A stretch of DNA of 64,000 nucleotides from CBDDHT01 sp965227905 (GTDB lineage Bacteria > Pseudomonadota > Alphaproteobacteria > Rhizobiales > Methyloligellaceae): contig OZ245780.1 of the NCBI GenBank assembly GCA_965227905.1, forward strand, positions 3,410,001-3,474,000, written 5' to 3'. Positions 47,828 through 55,996 of the stretch are shown one piece after another. The notes under the pieces were generated by a model that had not been told where the DNA came from, searched no databases, and saw only the letters and a list, made by a program, of their open reading frames with translations. Each line of letters opens with the position of its first letter. Position 1 is the first letter of the stretch. A program made the position numbers and the translations under genes.

Positions 47828-48179
47828 GCGTGACGACGACATCCGCAAAATCAATGAGCGGGCGCGGGGCTTCCCTGCCGAGACTTATCGTTGGCTCGGC
47901 TCAACCAACTCAAAGGATGAATCAATGCAAGAGGCCAAACCCGATATCGAAACCGATCGCTACATCGGCAGCGGTTTTCGCGATGACCTTGAAACCCTGT
48001 TGAATCGTCACTCGATGGAGAATGGCTCGGATACGCCTGACTTCATCCTAGCAGAATATCTGACCAACTGCTTGCAGGCCTTCGACACCGCCTTGCACTC
48101 CCGCACTCACTGGTATCGCCCGGCGGAGCAGAAAGACGGCCCCAATCCTGAGCCATTGGAGGCCCAAGACAATGGCTGA
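47820..48179 (+). CDS. Conserved small phage protein
   Basis: 119 residues. From about residue 50 it follows a pattern common in phages of alphaproteobacteria: DDLETLLNRHSMENGSDTPD, FILAEYLTNCLQAFDTALHS, RTHWYRPAE. A helical, probably oligomeric domain of unknown function. Overlaps both neighbours. Confidence 0.65.
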   Translation: MAERDDDIRKINERARGFPAETYRWLGSTNSKDESMQEAKPDIETDRYIGSGFRDDLETLLNRHSMENGSDTPDFILAEYLTNCLQAFDTALHSRTHWYRPAEQKDGPNPEPLEAQDNG

Positions 48180-48456
48180 GCAGAAGACGCCGAATAATGC
48201 CTATGATTTTGTTTGGATGGCCAGAAAAGTCAGGAATCTGCATAGGCAGTGTGACGGCGCCAGACAATCAATCGCCACCACTATCGAACAGACTGACAAT
48301 TTCCGGCTTCAGAACATGCTGCGCCCTTTGATGGGCGACCTATCCCCTGTCATCGCGGAATTGGAACGCATTGCGGACAACGCCCAGAGGCTCGCAAACA
48401 AATCGCGGACGACCACTATCCATGGCACAGCAGAAGTCGTGGGGGAAGAGACGTGA
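48172..48456 (+). CDS. Small helical hypothetical protein
   Basis: 94 residues, helical with polar surfaces (DFVWMARKVRNLHRQCDGAR, SIATTIEQTDNFRLQNMLRP). Overlaps the gene before it by eight bases and the next by four. No family. Confidence 0.55.
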   Translation: MAEQKTPNNAYDFVWMARKVRNLHRQCDGARQSIATTIEQTDNFRLQNMLRPLMGDLSPVIAELERIADNAQRLANKSRTTTIHGTAEVVGEET

Positions 48457-49079
48457 GCAAACCACAACCATTCTTTGCGAATGCAATTGAAGACGTTCTT
48501 CGCGAAACCGGTGCGCGCCTTTCATTCGACCCTGACACCGAGGCCTTTGAGTTTGATGGCCTGCTAACTCTTTACACCCCCGACTCCCCTGAGAACGAAA
48601 GCGGTGCATGGGAAGTTTGGTCGACGACCTACCACAACGGATCGCAATGGGAACCACCGGGCGGTGACTGCGAACTCGACGACTCTCATCCGAACATGTG
48701 GAGCGCCCTAATTGCCATTGCATCCGGGCTCCTTCAGAGCCGGCTGAATAGCCAATGGGACTCCTACGCAATGTTAGAACTGGAGGATTACTCGATGAAC
48801 AAAAGTCATGCTGGGCACACACAAGGCGGGCTCGAAGAGCGCTTCATCATTCGGCGCAAAGATGGCGAACCTATCGACCCTTCCCGGCGGTATTCTTTGG
48901 TACTCGACTTCTCCGGCTCAGACCCACACGCACGAGTGGCTGCCCGCGCCTATGCCGCCAGCGTCAGAGGTGTGAATAGACAGCTCGCTGACGACATTCT
49001 GGAAGCACTGGAGAACCCAGCAGACGCGCCTTGTCAGCACGAGTCCATAAACACCACCAAAGAGGAGTCAGAGACGTGA
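48453..49079 (+). CDS. Hypothetical phage protein ending at the tRNA gene
   Basis: 208 residues with a GTG start in a GTGA overlap. It opens MSKPQPFFANAIEDVLRETG and holds WEVWSTTYHNGSQWEPPGGD, a domain seen in phage hypothetical proteins; its second part (EERFIIRRKDGEPIDPSRRY SLVLD, DPHARVAARAYAASV) may be a separate module with its own ATG. Its stop codon is immediately followed by the first base of the tRNA-Arg gene, so the tRNA lies in the operon. Confidence 0.6.
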   Translation: MSKPQPFFANAIEDVLRETGARLSFDPDTEAFEFDGLLTLYTPDSPENESGAWEVWSTTYHNGSQWEPPGGDCELDDSHPNMWSALIAIASGLLQSRLNSQWDSYAMLELEDYSMNKSHAGHTQGGLEERFIIRRKDGEPIDPSRRYSLVLDFSGSDPHARVAARAYAASVRGVNRQLADDILEALENPADAPCQHESINTTKEESET

Positions 49080-49156
49080 GCGCGCTTAGCTCAACTGGAT
49101 AGAGCAACGGTGTTCTAGACCGATGGTTGCGGGTTCGAGTCCTGCAGCGCGCACCA
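49080..49156 (+). tRNA. tRNA-Arg (anticodon UCU), phage-encoded
   Basis: 77 bases including the CCA end: acceptor GCGCGCT / AGCGCGC, D arm GCTC..GAGC, anticodon loop GTTCTAG with TCT at 34-36, T arm GCGGG-TTCGAGT-CCTGC. The anticodon stem has a mismatch at its outer pair (A-A), and loop base 32 is G instead of a pyrimidine. It reads AGA (and AGG by wobble), rare codons in high-GC hosts. It starts right after the stop of the previous gene. Confidence 0.85.
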
Positions 49157-49191
49157 CTCTCTAAGACTGACAGGCAGAAGGAGGCAAAGAC

Positions 49192-49359
49192 GTGAGCGAA
49201 AGACTCACTATCGAAGCGCCGCGATATTCGGACCCAGAAATTCAATCGATTGCCATTTGCTGGTCAACGCTGGAACGCCTCACACCCAGCGCCCAGAGCC
49301 GTGTACTGGCGTATCTGGCAAGTTTGGTTGCCGATAAGACCAATCTCTCAGGCCAATAG
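49192..49359 (+). CDS. Small hypothetical protein downstream of the tRNA
   Basis: 55 residues with GTG start, AAGGAGG eight bases upstream. Soluble, with LTIEAPRYSDPEIQSIAICW and a helical end (SAQSRVLAYLASLVADKTNL). No family. It was read by hand. Confidence 0.55.
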   Translation: MSERLTIEAPRYSDPEIQSIAICWSTLERLTPSAQSRVLAYLASLVADKTNLSGQ

Positions 49360-49378
49360 CGAAGAGGAGAGGACCGAA

Positions 49379-49546
49379 ATGTACGTCTACATCAAATCTG
49401 AACCGCTGCTTTGGACCGTTGGTTTTTACGATCCGGACGGCGCATTTCATTCCGACAGCGATCACCCATCGCCCGAAGATGCCGCCGAACGGGTGGCTTG
49501 GCTGAATGGCGCCCAGTCTGAAACCGGGCCCTCCCCCAATAAGTAA
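49379..49546 (+). CDS. Small hypothetical protein
   Basis: 55 residues from ATG 49379, with GAGAGGA eight bases upstream. Beta-rich start (MYVYIKSEPLLWTVGFYDPD), typical of small phage proteins of unknown job, followed by DHPSPEDAAERVAWLNG. Clear ribosome site. Confidence 0.6.
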   Translation: MYVYIKSEPLLWTVGFYDPDGAFHSDSDHPSPEDAAERVAWLNGAQSETGPSPNK

Positions 49547-49558
49547 GGCAGGAGATAG

Positions 49559-49789
49559 ATGCTCGCAGCGCCGGCAACTCGAATGCTCAAGAAGGCTGAC
49601 GCGGCCCGCTATTGCGGGCTGGACGTGACGGCATTCAAGCGCGAGTGCCCGGTAGCGCCTGTGAAATTCGGGGAAGAAACCTATCGTTATGACCGGCAAG
49701 CCCTTGACCAATGGCTCGATAGGCTCGGCAATGGAGCCGAACTATCCGGGGATGAGTGGTTGGGGAAATTGGATGAGCACGGTGGCTAG
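49559..49789 (+). CDS. Excisionase-like small HTH protein
   Basis: 76 residues. Residues 8-55 (MLKKADAARYCGLDVTAFKR, then ..KFGEETYRYDRQALDQWLDR) match the short winged HTH (HTH_17/AlpA type) found in Xis-like proteins beside integrases. It ends overlapping the integrase start by 17 bases. It probably directs excision by the integrase; binding sites not identified. Confidence 0.75.
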   Translation: MLAAPATRMLKKADAARYCGLDVTAFKRECPVAPVKFGEETYRYDRQALDQWLDRLGNGAELSGDEWLGKLDEHGG

Positions 49790-50831
49790 AGTGAAGGGCG
49801 TCAAGCGATACAAACGCAAGGGCGAGTGGTACTGCTATCACAGAGCGTCAGGAACGCGACTAAAAGAACCTTTCGGCACCCCCGCATTCTTCGGTGAACT
49901 GTCGGCTGCTGAGAGGAGATGGAAGGAACGTGGCGGTGCCGCCGCAATGCCAGGCACGCTTGGCATGGCTATTCTCAGCTATCGTGCCTCCCCTGCATTC
50001 ACGGATTTAGCGCCACGCACACAGGCCGATTATCAGAAGGTTCTCGATTATCTGGCACCGATGGACAAAATGCCGCTGGTAAAGATCGACACGGCATGGG
50101 TCGCAAAACTGAGGGACAAGACCTACAAAAAACGCAAGCGGCGCTTCGCAAACTATGTAATTTCCGTGCTCGGTTCGGTTTTCAGACATTGCAAAGAGTA
50201 TGGTCTGGTCGATTCCAACCCAACGCTAGGCGTGTCGAAGATCAAACGCCCCCACTCCATGCCCAAGGCAAATCGCCCCTGGACGCTTCAGGAGCGTCAA
50301 ATTGTCCTGGCGCACGCATCACCCTGGCTGAAGCCCGCAATCGCGCTGGGAATGCTCGCTGGGCTCCGTGAGGGCGATATAATCAAACTTCCCAAGAACG
50401 TCAGGCAAAGCGATGGCTGGCTCGTTCGGAAAACGAAAAAATCCGGGACCGTGCTGCAGTGGCCGATAATTCCTGCGCTGGCAGAGATTCTGGACGCGGC
50501 GCCTGAACATGACGCTCTGACTTTGGTCGCGAATAGCTTCGGGCGGCCATGGAAAAACGAAAACTCGTTTCGATCCGCCTTTTTCAAGCTCATCCAGCGG
50601 CTCGAACGCAAGAATCTTGTGGAAAAGGGCCTGACGTTTCACGGGCTCAAGCACACCGTTGGGAAGCTACTGAAAGAGGGCGGCGCATCGGATGAAGATA
50701 TCGCTATTGCACTTGGCCATAAGACCGTGGCGATGGCTCGTCACTACTCATCGGAAGCCGACAACAGAATCAGAATGGAGGCGGTGGTAAAATCGTTCAA
50801 TCCACTGCCGAAAATGGACGAAAAAAATTAG
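49773..50831 (+). CDS. int: Tyrosine-recombinase integrase
   Basis: 352 residues from ATG 49773. N-terminal arm-binding part, core-binding helices (about 60-165), catalytic domain: GMLAGLREGD (first catalytic Arg), a Lys in KTKKSGTVLQ, FHGLKHTVGKLL (His and, where most have Arg, a Lys), ALGHKTVAMARHYSS (nucleophile Tyr). The Lys for the second catalytic Arg is unusual but seen in some phage integrases. It is the last gene of the right operon and lies about 85 bases from the tRNA-Cys fragment. No promoter of its own was seen. Confidence 0.85.
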   Translation: MSTVARVKGVKRYKRKGEWYCYHRASGTRLKEPFGTPAFFGELSAAERRWKERGGAAAMPGTLGMAILSYRASPAFTDLAPRTQADYQKVLDYLAPMDKMPLVKIDTAWVAKLRDKTYKKRKRRFANYVISVLGSVFRHCKEYGLVDSNPTLGVSKIKRPHSMPKANRPWTLQERQIVLAHASPWLKPAIALGMLAGLREGDIIKLPKNVRQSDGWLVRKTKKSGTVLQWPIIPALAEILDAAPEHDALTLVANSFGRPWKNENSFRSAFFKLIQRLERKNLVEKGLTFHGLKHTVGKLLKEGGASDEDIAIALGHKTVAMARHYSSEADNRIRMEAVVKSFNPLPKMDEKN

Positions 50832-50845
50832 ACAACTTTCGAAAT

Positions 50846-50862
50846 TCCTCAATGATTTTGAG
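50846..50862 (+). terminator. Weak hairpin after the integrase gene
   Basis: CCTCAA / TTGAGG six-pair stem with a five-base loop, 15 bases after the stop. No strong T-run, so it may be a weak terminator. Confidence 0.35.
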
Positions 50863-50917
50863 GGGTGTTAGACACTCTGAAATCGACTAAGGCATTGAAA
50901 TGCTTATAAACACATCT

Positions 50918-50963
50918 GACTGCAAATCCGTATACCCCGGTTCGATTCCGGGCGTGGCCTCCA
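50918..50963 (+). other. Right prophage attachment site: 3' fragment of tRNA-Cys
   Basis: From GACTGCAAATCCG to GTGGCCTCCA the sequence is the 3' half of a tRNA-Cys gene (anticodon GCA in CTGCAAA, T arm CCCCGG-TTCGATT-CCGGG, CCA end). The 5' half is missing and unrelated phage sequence precedes it. So this is the attachment-site copy left at the prophage's right end. The complete gene should lie at the left end, outside the window. Confidence 0.8.
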
Positions 50964-51188
50964 ACTACCCTTGAGATCGGGCGGGCATTGCCGTTTTGGC
51001 ATCCCTCATCATGAGTCGATGAGGTCTTTCACACCGAACGGCTCAATAGTCCCACATTCGAAGGACCGAGTTGCAATGTGCAACGATGGATTCCAGAATC
51101 ACATTAGCTTCGCGTCGTAAAACTCGCTGGCCGGAGCGAGTTTGGCGATGCTTGAACATGCCTTGGCCAAGGTCCCGTTGAGATAGAG
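50964..51188. other. Host intergenic stretch
   Basis: 225 bases between the att fragment and the small membrane-protein gene. I see no gene, tRNA or strong hairpin; it may hold host promoter sequence. Confidence 0.3.
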
Positions 51189-51293
51189 ATGCGCAAACCA
51201 GACGACAATTTCAATCGCACAAAATTCCTGGTGCTCCTTTTCCTAGGCATTGTCGCAATCGCGCTCGTGAAGTGGTGGTTTCAAGCACCCTAG
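51189..51293 (+). CDS. Tiny host membrane protein
   Basis: 34 residues (MRKPDDNFNRTKFLVLLFLG..), one transmembrane helix (about 11-29), Trp-rich end. A modest GAGATAGAG precedes the ATG. Read by hand; such peptides are common but unproven here. Confidence 0.4.
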   Translation: MRKPDDNFNRTKFLVLLFLGIVAIALVKWWFQAP

Positions 51294-51323
51294 TAAACCA
51301 GGGTTCGTTATCCCGGTACTGGC

Positions 51324-51593
51324 TCAACCCGCCGAGTTGTCTTCCGCCCGCCTTGTCGCGGCTGTCTCAGGCCGGCGGCGGCGTTCCCACCAAAGATCGA
51401 GACGTCTGCGCCAGCGCCGGACGATCGGCAGATCGACCGAAAGTACGATCAGACCGAGTGGAATCATCCAGAACCCCAGAATCGGCAGAAATCCTAGAAT
51501 GCCGCCAACGACCAAGCCAACGCCGATGGCCATCCGCACGATACGTGATCGGGGTAGATCTATATGACGGTCGCCAAACCGGATTCTTGCCAT
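51324..51593 (-). CDS. Small PGPGW-like membrane protein
   Basis: 89 residues. A basic start (RIRFGDRHIDLPRSRIVRM), one or two membrane helices (about 20-53, GVGLVVGGILGFLPILGFWM IPLGLIVLSVD) and a basic tail (RRWRRRLDLWWERRRR). Small proteins of this build are frequent in alphaproteobacteria; role unknown. It faces the tRNA-Asn gene on the opposite strand. Confidence 0.6.
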   Translation of the reverse strand: MARIRFGDRHIDLPRSRIVRMAIGVGLVVGGILGFLPILGFWMIPLGLIVLSVDLPIVRRWRRRLDLWWERRRRPETAATRRAEDNSAG

Positions 51594-51762
51594 TGCGGCC
51601 TCAGCCTATGCGATTGAAAACAGACAGGTTCGTGACAAAGGTGGGTATCATCGGACAAGGCCTCAAGACCACCCCTTGCCCAGCACAGGTTCGTATGGCA
51701 AAAGGCTCAGGCTTTTGCTATAGGCATTGGTTCCGGTTCCCACCGATTTGGTGTGGCACTAT

Positions 51763-51838
51763 TCCCCGGTAGCTCAGTTGGTAGAGCAAGCGGCTGTTAA
51801 CCGCTGGGTCGCTGGTTCGAGTCCGGCCCGGGGAGCCA
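51763..51838 (+). tRNA. tRNA-Asn (anticodon GUU)
   Basis: 76 bases including CCA: acceptor TCCCCGG / CCGGGGA, D arm GCTC..GAGC, anticodon loop with GTT (CTGTTAA), T arm GCTGG-TTCGAGT-CCGGC. All stems pair well. It is followed by a terminator-like hairpin. Confidence 0.95.
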
Positions 51839-51840
51839 AC

Positions 51841-51864
51841 CGGACCACGCAATGTCGTGGTCCG
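51841..51864 (+). terminator. Hairpin after tRNA-Asn
   Basis: CGGACCACG / CGTGGTCCG, nine perfect pairs around a six-base loop, starting two bases after the CCA. Probably ends the tRNA transcript. Confidence 0.55.
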
Positions 51865-52064
51865 CGTTCGAGCAACAAGAATTCCATCACACGATCCCAA
51901 CCACCGGTCTTACATTTGCGTTATAGCGCGATGTCGGCTCGTGTTCAGTAAACACAGCAGGCAGATCAACGTGACGTGAGACAGATTTATTGGCGCTGAG
52001 CGCAAGACAGTGAAACCATCCTAAGTGCAGTCTTTGGGGGGGATTCCGGTGTGGGGACCCCAGA

Positions 52065-52289
52065 ATGCGAACACTCGTCCTGTTTTTCTGTCTGATGCTC
52101 AGCTATGCGTCCACTCTTGTGGGGTTCACCTGGCTGCTCACCGAATATGTGAAAGATGACAGCTGTGTCGGCAGCCTGTGTGCATCATCCGTCAATTCGA
52201 TCCAGGCGGAATGGCCCGCATGGAAGAGGCCTGTGGTTCATGGTGACTCGGACGATGACCTGGAGAGCGACGATGAAACTCTGCATTGA
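52065..52289 (+). CDS. Small exported or membrane-anchored protein
   Basis: 74 residues. A hydrophobic N-terminus (MRTLVLFFCLMLSYASTLVG) could be a signal or anchor, followed by a two-Cys CVGSLCAS stretch and a strongly acidic end (DDDLESDDE). No family. Moderate support because the ribosome site is unclear. Confidence 0.45.
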   Translation: MRTLVLFFCLMLSYASTLVGFTWLLTEYVKDDSCVGSLCASSVNSIQAEWPAWKRPVVHGDSDDDLESDDETLH

Positions 52290-52366
52290 CGTTCCGATCG
52301 AATACCGGCTCGCATGACGCACGCCTGATCCTCTGCTTTCCAGCTTCATGCGATCTGCACATCCGG

Positions 52367-53182
52367 TCAGATTATCGCGTGGCGGACCTTGGCCGAGACA
52401 TATTCGCTGACGATGACCGTGGCGATGATGACCAGCAGGATGACCGCAACCTGGGTCCATGCCAGACTCATGATCGAGGCGTTGAGTTGCAGGCCGATGC
52501 CCCCTGCCCCGACAAGACCCAGCACTGTCGACTCGCGAATATTGATATCCCAGCGGAAGACGGAAATTCCAGCAAAAGCCGGCATGACTTGCGGCACCAC
52601 GCCATAGGTCATGACCTGGGCGCGTCCGGCACCGGTTGCGGTCACCGCTTCGACCTGGGACTCGTCGATCTCCTCGATCGCCTCATATAACAGCTTGGCA
52701 CAGAAACCGACCGAGCGAAGGGCAATGGCGATGATACCGGCGAACACGCCGGGGCCAACGATCGTAACAAGCATCAAGGCCCAGATCAGCGAGTTGATCG
52801 AACGAGACGAGACGATGATGAAGAGCGCGATCGGGCGAATGAAGGCAACGCTTGGCGTCGTATTTCGGGCGGCGCAGAACGCTGTCGGCACAGCAAGAAT
52901 GAGTGCCAACACAGTGCCGAGCGTTGCGATATTGAGCGTATCCCAAATTGGGATCCAGAGCTGGCTCATATAACTCCATTGAGGCGGCCACATTCTTGAG
53001 CCGAGATCGCCGGCCTGGTTGGGCGCGTCCCAGACGAAGGCCCAAATGGTCTTTTCCGAAATCAGCTGCCAGCACGCGACAAAGATGGCGATCAGGACCA
53101 GCCAACCGGCCCAAACCGCGAGCTGAGCTATCGAGCTGCGACGCTGCCAGACCTTGATGCCTTGTTGTTCCGCAACCGGCAT
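52367..53182 (-). CDS. phnE: Phosphonate-type ABC transporter permease (second PhnE)
   Basis: 271 residues from ATG 53182, which overlaps the previous gene's stop (TGATG). Six membrane helices and the ABC-permease loop near residues 180-205 (EEIDESQVEAVTATGAGRAQ, the EAA loop) identify a PhnE-type permease, ending GGIGLQLNASIMSLAWTQVA. It forms the membrane channel with the other PhnE for phosphonate or phosphite-like ligands. Last gene of the phn operon. Confidence 0.85.
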   Translation of the reverse strand: MPVAEQQGIKVWQRRSSIAQLAVWAGWLVLIAIFVACWQLISEKTIWAFVWDAPNQAGDLGSRMWPPQWSYMSQLWIPIWDTLNIATLGTVLALILAVPTAFCAARNTTPSVAFIRPIALFIIVSSRSINSLIWALMLVTIVGPGVFAGIIAIALRSVGFCAKLLYEAIEEIDESQVEAVTATGAGRAQVMTYGVVPQVMPAFAGISVFRWDINIRESTVLGLVGAGGIGLQLNASIMSLAWTQVAVILLVIIATVIVSEYVSAKVRHAII

Positions 53183-53988
53183 CACTGAACCCACTTGCGG
53201 ACATAGCCGGATGTATACTCGACCAGCATGACGATTCCGATAATGATCAACAGGATCGCTGCCGCTGAATCGAATTCATACCGATCGAAGGCCGTATTCA
53301 ATGTCGCGCCAATGCCGCCGCCGCCAACAATGCCGACAATCGCCGACTCGCGGAAATTAATATCCAGGCGGTAGAGGCCAAGCCCGATCATGCGCGGCAT
53401 GACCTGTGGTTGAATCCCGTAGTTCAGCCACTGGAACCAGCTCGAACCCGTCGCCCGCACGGCTTCCGCCTGGCTCGCGTCCATATCTTCGATGTCTTCC
53501 GCCAGCAGCTTTCCGTAGAACCCAATGGTCGCAATGGTCAGCGTGACGAAACCGGCAAAGGGACCGAAGCCGAACAGCTTGACGAAGAAGATCGCCAGGA
53601 TCACTTCCTGGAAGCTGCGGGAGATCGCCAATATACCGCGGCAGAGGTAATAGACGGGGAGCGGAGCGAGATTGCGGGCAGCGCCGAGGCCGATGGGAAC
53701 CGAGAGCGCAATACCGACGACTGTCGATGTCACGGTCATCCAGAGGCTTTCGAAGATGCCGTCGACGATCGCGCCCCAGCGGCTGACGAAATCCGGAGGG
53801 AAGAAGGCGGAAACGAACTGTGCACCGCGCGGCAAGCCTTCCCAGACTCGGGTCCAATTGACGTCCGTGGTGCCGAATGCCAGAGCGAGATAGACGGCTG
53901 CACCAAGACCAAGAGCCCAGCGCAGCCGGGCATTCCTGATCATCGGCGGCTTGCGCCAGGTTCGCTGTCCCACTGAAGCGACCGTCAT
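53182..53988 (-). CDS. phnE: Phosphonate-type ABC transporter permease (first PhnE)
   Basis: 268 residues from ATG 53988, with GAGGTG nine bases upstream. About six membrane helices and the EAA loop DIEDMDASQAEAVRATGSSW (about residues 160-180), then GGGGIGATLNTAFDRY. Paralogous to the next gene, so the channel is a heterodimer. It follows phnC by ten bases. Confidence 0.85.
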   Translation of the reverse strand: MTVASVGQRTWRKPPMIRNARLRWALGLGAAVYLALAFGTTDVNWTRVWEGLPRGAQFVSAFFPPDFVSRWGAIVDGIFESLWMTVTSTVVGIALSVPIGLGAARNLAPLPVYYLCRGILAISRSFQEVILAIFFVKLFGFGPFAGFVTLTIATIGFYGKLLAEDIEDMDASQAEAVRATGSSWFQWLNYGIQPQVMPRMIGLGLYRLDINFRESAIVGIVGGGGIGATLNTAFDRYEFDSAAAILLIIIGIVMLVEYTSGYVRKWVQ

Positions 53989-53998
53989 GGACGACACC

Positions 53999-54859
53999 TC
54001 ACGTCAGACCCGCAAGCCGGTCTCTGTCAGGGATGGGCGTTGCCGGATCGGTTTCGCCATCGACCGAGTCCGTTGCCGTTTCATCACTATCGTCATCGCC
54101 GCCCGCTATCGTTTCGGACCAGTCCTCCTCGCCATAGATTTCGGTCAGAACGGTTTCGGTCAATCCTGTCGGCGGACCATCGTAGACGATCTCTCCGAGC
54201 CTCAGGCCGACGATGCGCTGGGCGAACATCTGCGCAAGCTGCACGTCATGGATATTCACAATGGCCGCCAGTCTGCGTTCGTTGCACAGCTCGACGATCA
54301 AACGCATGATCTGCCGAGACGTCTTTGGATCGAGCGAGGCCGTCGGCTCATCGACCAGCAGCAATTCAGGATCCTGGATGAGCGCGCGGCAGATCCCGAC
54401 CCTTTGCCTCTGTCCACCGGAAAGCTCGTCGGCACGCTTGTCGACCATATGGTCCAACCCGACGCGGGAGAGCAAGCGGAAGGCTTCATCGATATCGCTC
54501 TGCGGGAAGCGACGAAACCAGCTCCGCCAGAAGTTCACATATCCGAGCCGGCCCGAGAGCACATTCTCCATGACCGACAATCGCTCGACCAACGCATATT
54601 CCTGAAAGATCATGCCCATGCGCCGGCGCGCCCGTCGCAACTGCGCAGCACTCAAAGACGTCAGGTCGACATCATTCAGCCGAACACTGCCGGCTGTTGG
54701 CTCCACCAGACGATTGACGCAGCGGATCAGTGTCGACTTGCCCGCCCCCGACGGTCCGATCAGCGCGACCACCTGCCCGTCCGGCACTTCGAGATCGATG
54801 CCTTTGAGCGCTTCGTCGCCCGTGCGGTAGCGTTTGGTCAGGCCGACGAGTTTCAACAT
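53999..54859 (-). CDS. phnC: Phosphonate-type ABC transporter ATP-binding protein
   Basis: 286 residues from ATG 54859 with GAGGGTGGCC upstream. Walker A GPSGAGKST (about 34-42), signature LSGGQRQR (about 142-149), Walker B LLLVDEP (about 162-168), His switch NIHDVQ. It powers uptake by the PhnE pair. Its C-terminal tail (about 245-286) is acidic and disordered, longer than usual. A hairpin with a T-run lies between phnD and phnC. Confidence 0.9.
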   Translation of the reverse strand: MLKLVGLTKRYRTGDEALKGIDLEVPDGQVVALIGPSGAGKSTLIRCVNRLVEPTAGSVRLNDVDLTSLSAAQLRRARRRMGMIFQEYALVERLSVMENVLSGRLGYVNFWRSWFRRFPQSDIDEAFRLLSRVGLDHMVDKRADELSGGQRQRVGICRALIQDPELLLVDEPTASLDPKTSRQIMRLIVELCNERRLAAIVNIHDVQLAQMFAQRIVGLRLGEIVYDGPPTGLTETVLTEIYGEEDWSETIAGGDDDSDETATDSVDGETDPATPIPDRDRLAGLT

Positions 54860-54889
54860 CGGCCACCCTCGCCACGTGCTTTTCGAAAA

Positions 54890-54918
54890 ATGTCTCCGCG
54901 CCACATCGTTTGGCGCGG
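54890..54918 (-). terminator. Intercistronic hairpin with T-run between phnD and phnC
   Basis: CCGCGCCA / TGGCGCGG, eight pairs around seven bases; on the minus strand it is followed by AGACATTTTT. Likely a partial terminator that makes phnD more abundant than the permeases. Confidence 0.55.
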
Positions 54919-54935
54919 AAACGAAACTTCAATTG

Positions 54936-55919
54936 TCACTTGCACGCGTAGGATACACCATTGGCTGCGTCGATCTTCCGGATCACATCCCAATCGTGTT
55001 TGTGGCTGATGCCGATGAAGCGACCTTCCTTCTTGAACTCCTTCTGGAGATCGGAACCATCCCAGGGGAAGGTGAAAAAGGCCTGCTTGATCTTTGCCGT
55101 CACTTCCGGATGCAGATTGTGGGCATGGCCATAGCCGGTGGTGGGGAATGTCTGCGACTTGTAGATCGAGCGGATCTTTTTCGGATCGACGACCTTCCTG
55201 TCGATCATCCGTTTCAAAACGGAATTCGCCACAGCCGCCGCCTCGTAGTCCTTATTGGCGACGCCGAGGATTGAGTTGTCATGCTTGCCTGAAAAGGCCG
55301 CTTTGAAATCCTTCTCGGCCGTAAGACCGAATTCGGATTTCAGAATCGCGGATGGTGCCTTGAAACCGGAATTCGAGGTCGGCGATGTGAAAGCCAGCGA
55401 CTTGCCTTTCAGGTCGGCCGGCGATTTGATCGGGCTGTCGGCCGGAACGATGATTTCCATCTCATAGCCGAAAGAACCGTCTTTGGAAGCCATCATCGCA
55501 AACGGAACGAAACCTGCGCAGCTCACAGCAACCGGATTGCCGCCTGTATTCACGCCGGCAATGTGAAGCCGGCCCGAACGCATCGCTTCATACTGTGCCG
55601 CATAGGATTGTACCGGGAAGAACACAACCTTCTTACCCGTGACTTTCGCCATATGCTGGACGAAGCCATCCCAGACTTTCTGATAGACGGCAGGATCTTC
55701 AACAGGCGTATATGAGAAAATAATCGTGCTGGGCGTAACCCACTTGGCGGGATCCGTCGGCAGGTCCGCAACAAGATCGCTGTTATGGTCGCAATAGGCT
55801 TTGTCCAGAGTGCCGCGCGGGCAATCTGCCGCCTGGGCTGTTCCGCTGACGACAAGTGAACCTGATAAAAATGCGACGCCGAATGCAGCTGCCGCGCCAA
55901 GAATCGCCTTTAGATACAT
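54936..55919 (-). CDS. phnD: Phosphonate/phosphate-type periplasmic binding protein
   Basis: 327 residues. Signal peptide (about 1-30, AAAAFGVAFLSGSLVVSGTA ending AQA-AD), then the PhnD fold: SYTPVEDPAVYQKVWDGFVQ, SYAAQYEAMRSGRLHIAGVN, SPADLKGKSLAFTSPTSNSG, LPFTTGYG-like YGHAHNLHPE. It binds phosphonates or related oxyanions in the periplasm and delivers them to PhnE. First gene of the phn operon. Confidence 0.9.
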   Translation of the reverse strand: MYLKAILGAAAAFGVAFLSGSLVVSGTAQAADCPRGTLDKAYCDHNSDLVADLPTDPAKWVTPSTIIFSYTPVEDPAVYQKVWDGFVQHMAKVTGKKVVFFPVQSYAAQYEAMRSGRLHIAGVNTGGNPVAVSCAGFVPFAMMASKDGSFGYEMEIIVPADSPIKSPADLKGKSLAFTSPTSNSGFKAPSAILKSEFGLTAEKDFKAAFSGKHDNSILGVANKDYEAAAVANSVLKRMIDRKVVDPKKIRSIYKSQTFPTTGYGHAHNLHPEVTAKIKQAFFTFPWDGSDLQKEFKKEGRFIGISHKHDWDVIRKIDAANGVSYACK

Positions 55920-55996
55920 AACTTCCTCCCCAAACGGCTTGTTTTCGCTCCGTCGACAAAAATGTCGGATGCGTGAGCGACGGTGTTTGAGAGAAT

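Noticed and set aside
49080..49156. Reading the phage tRNA as Glu (UUC) or amber suppressor (CUA)
   Set aside because: Counting stem 27-31 and loop 32-38 puts TCT at 34-36; the overall sequence also follows tRNA-Arg(UCU).
51272..51772. 166-residue plus-strand frame before tRNA-Asn
   Set aside because: It lies opposite the small membrane gene and runs into the tRNA; composition is that of an antisense frame.
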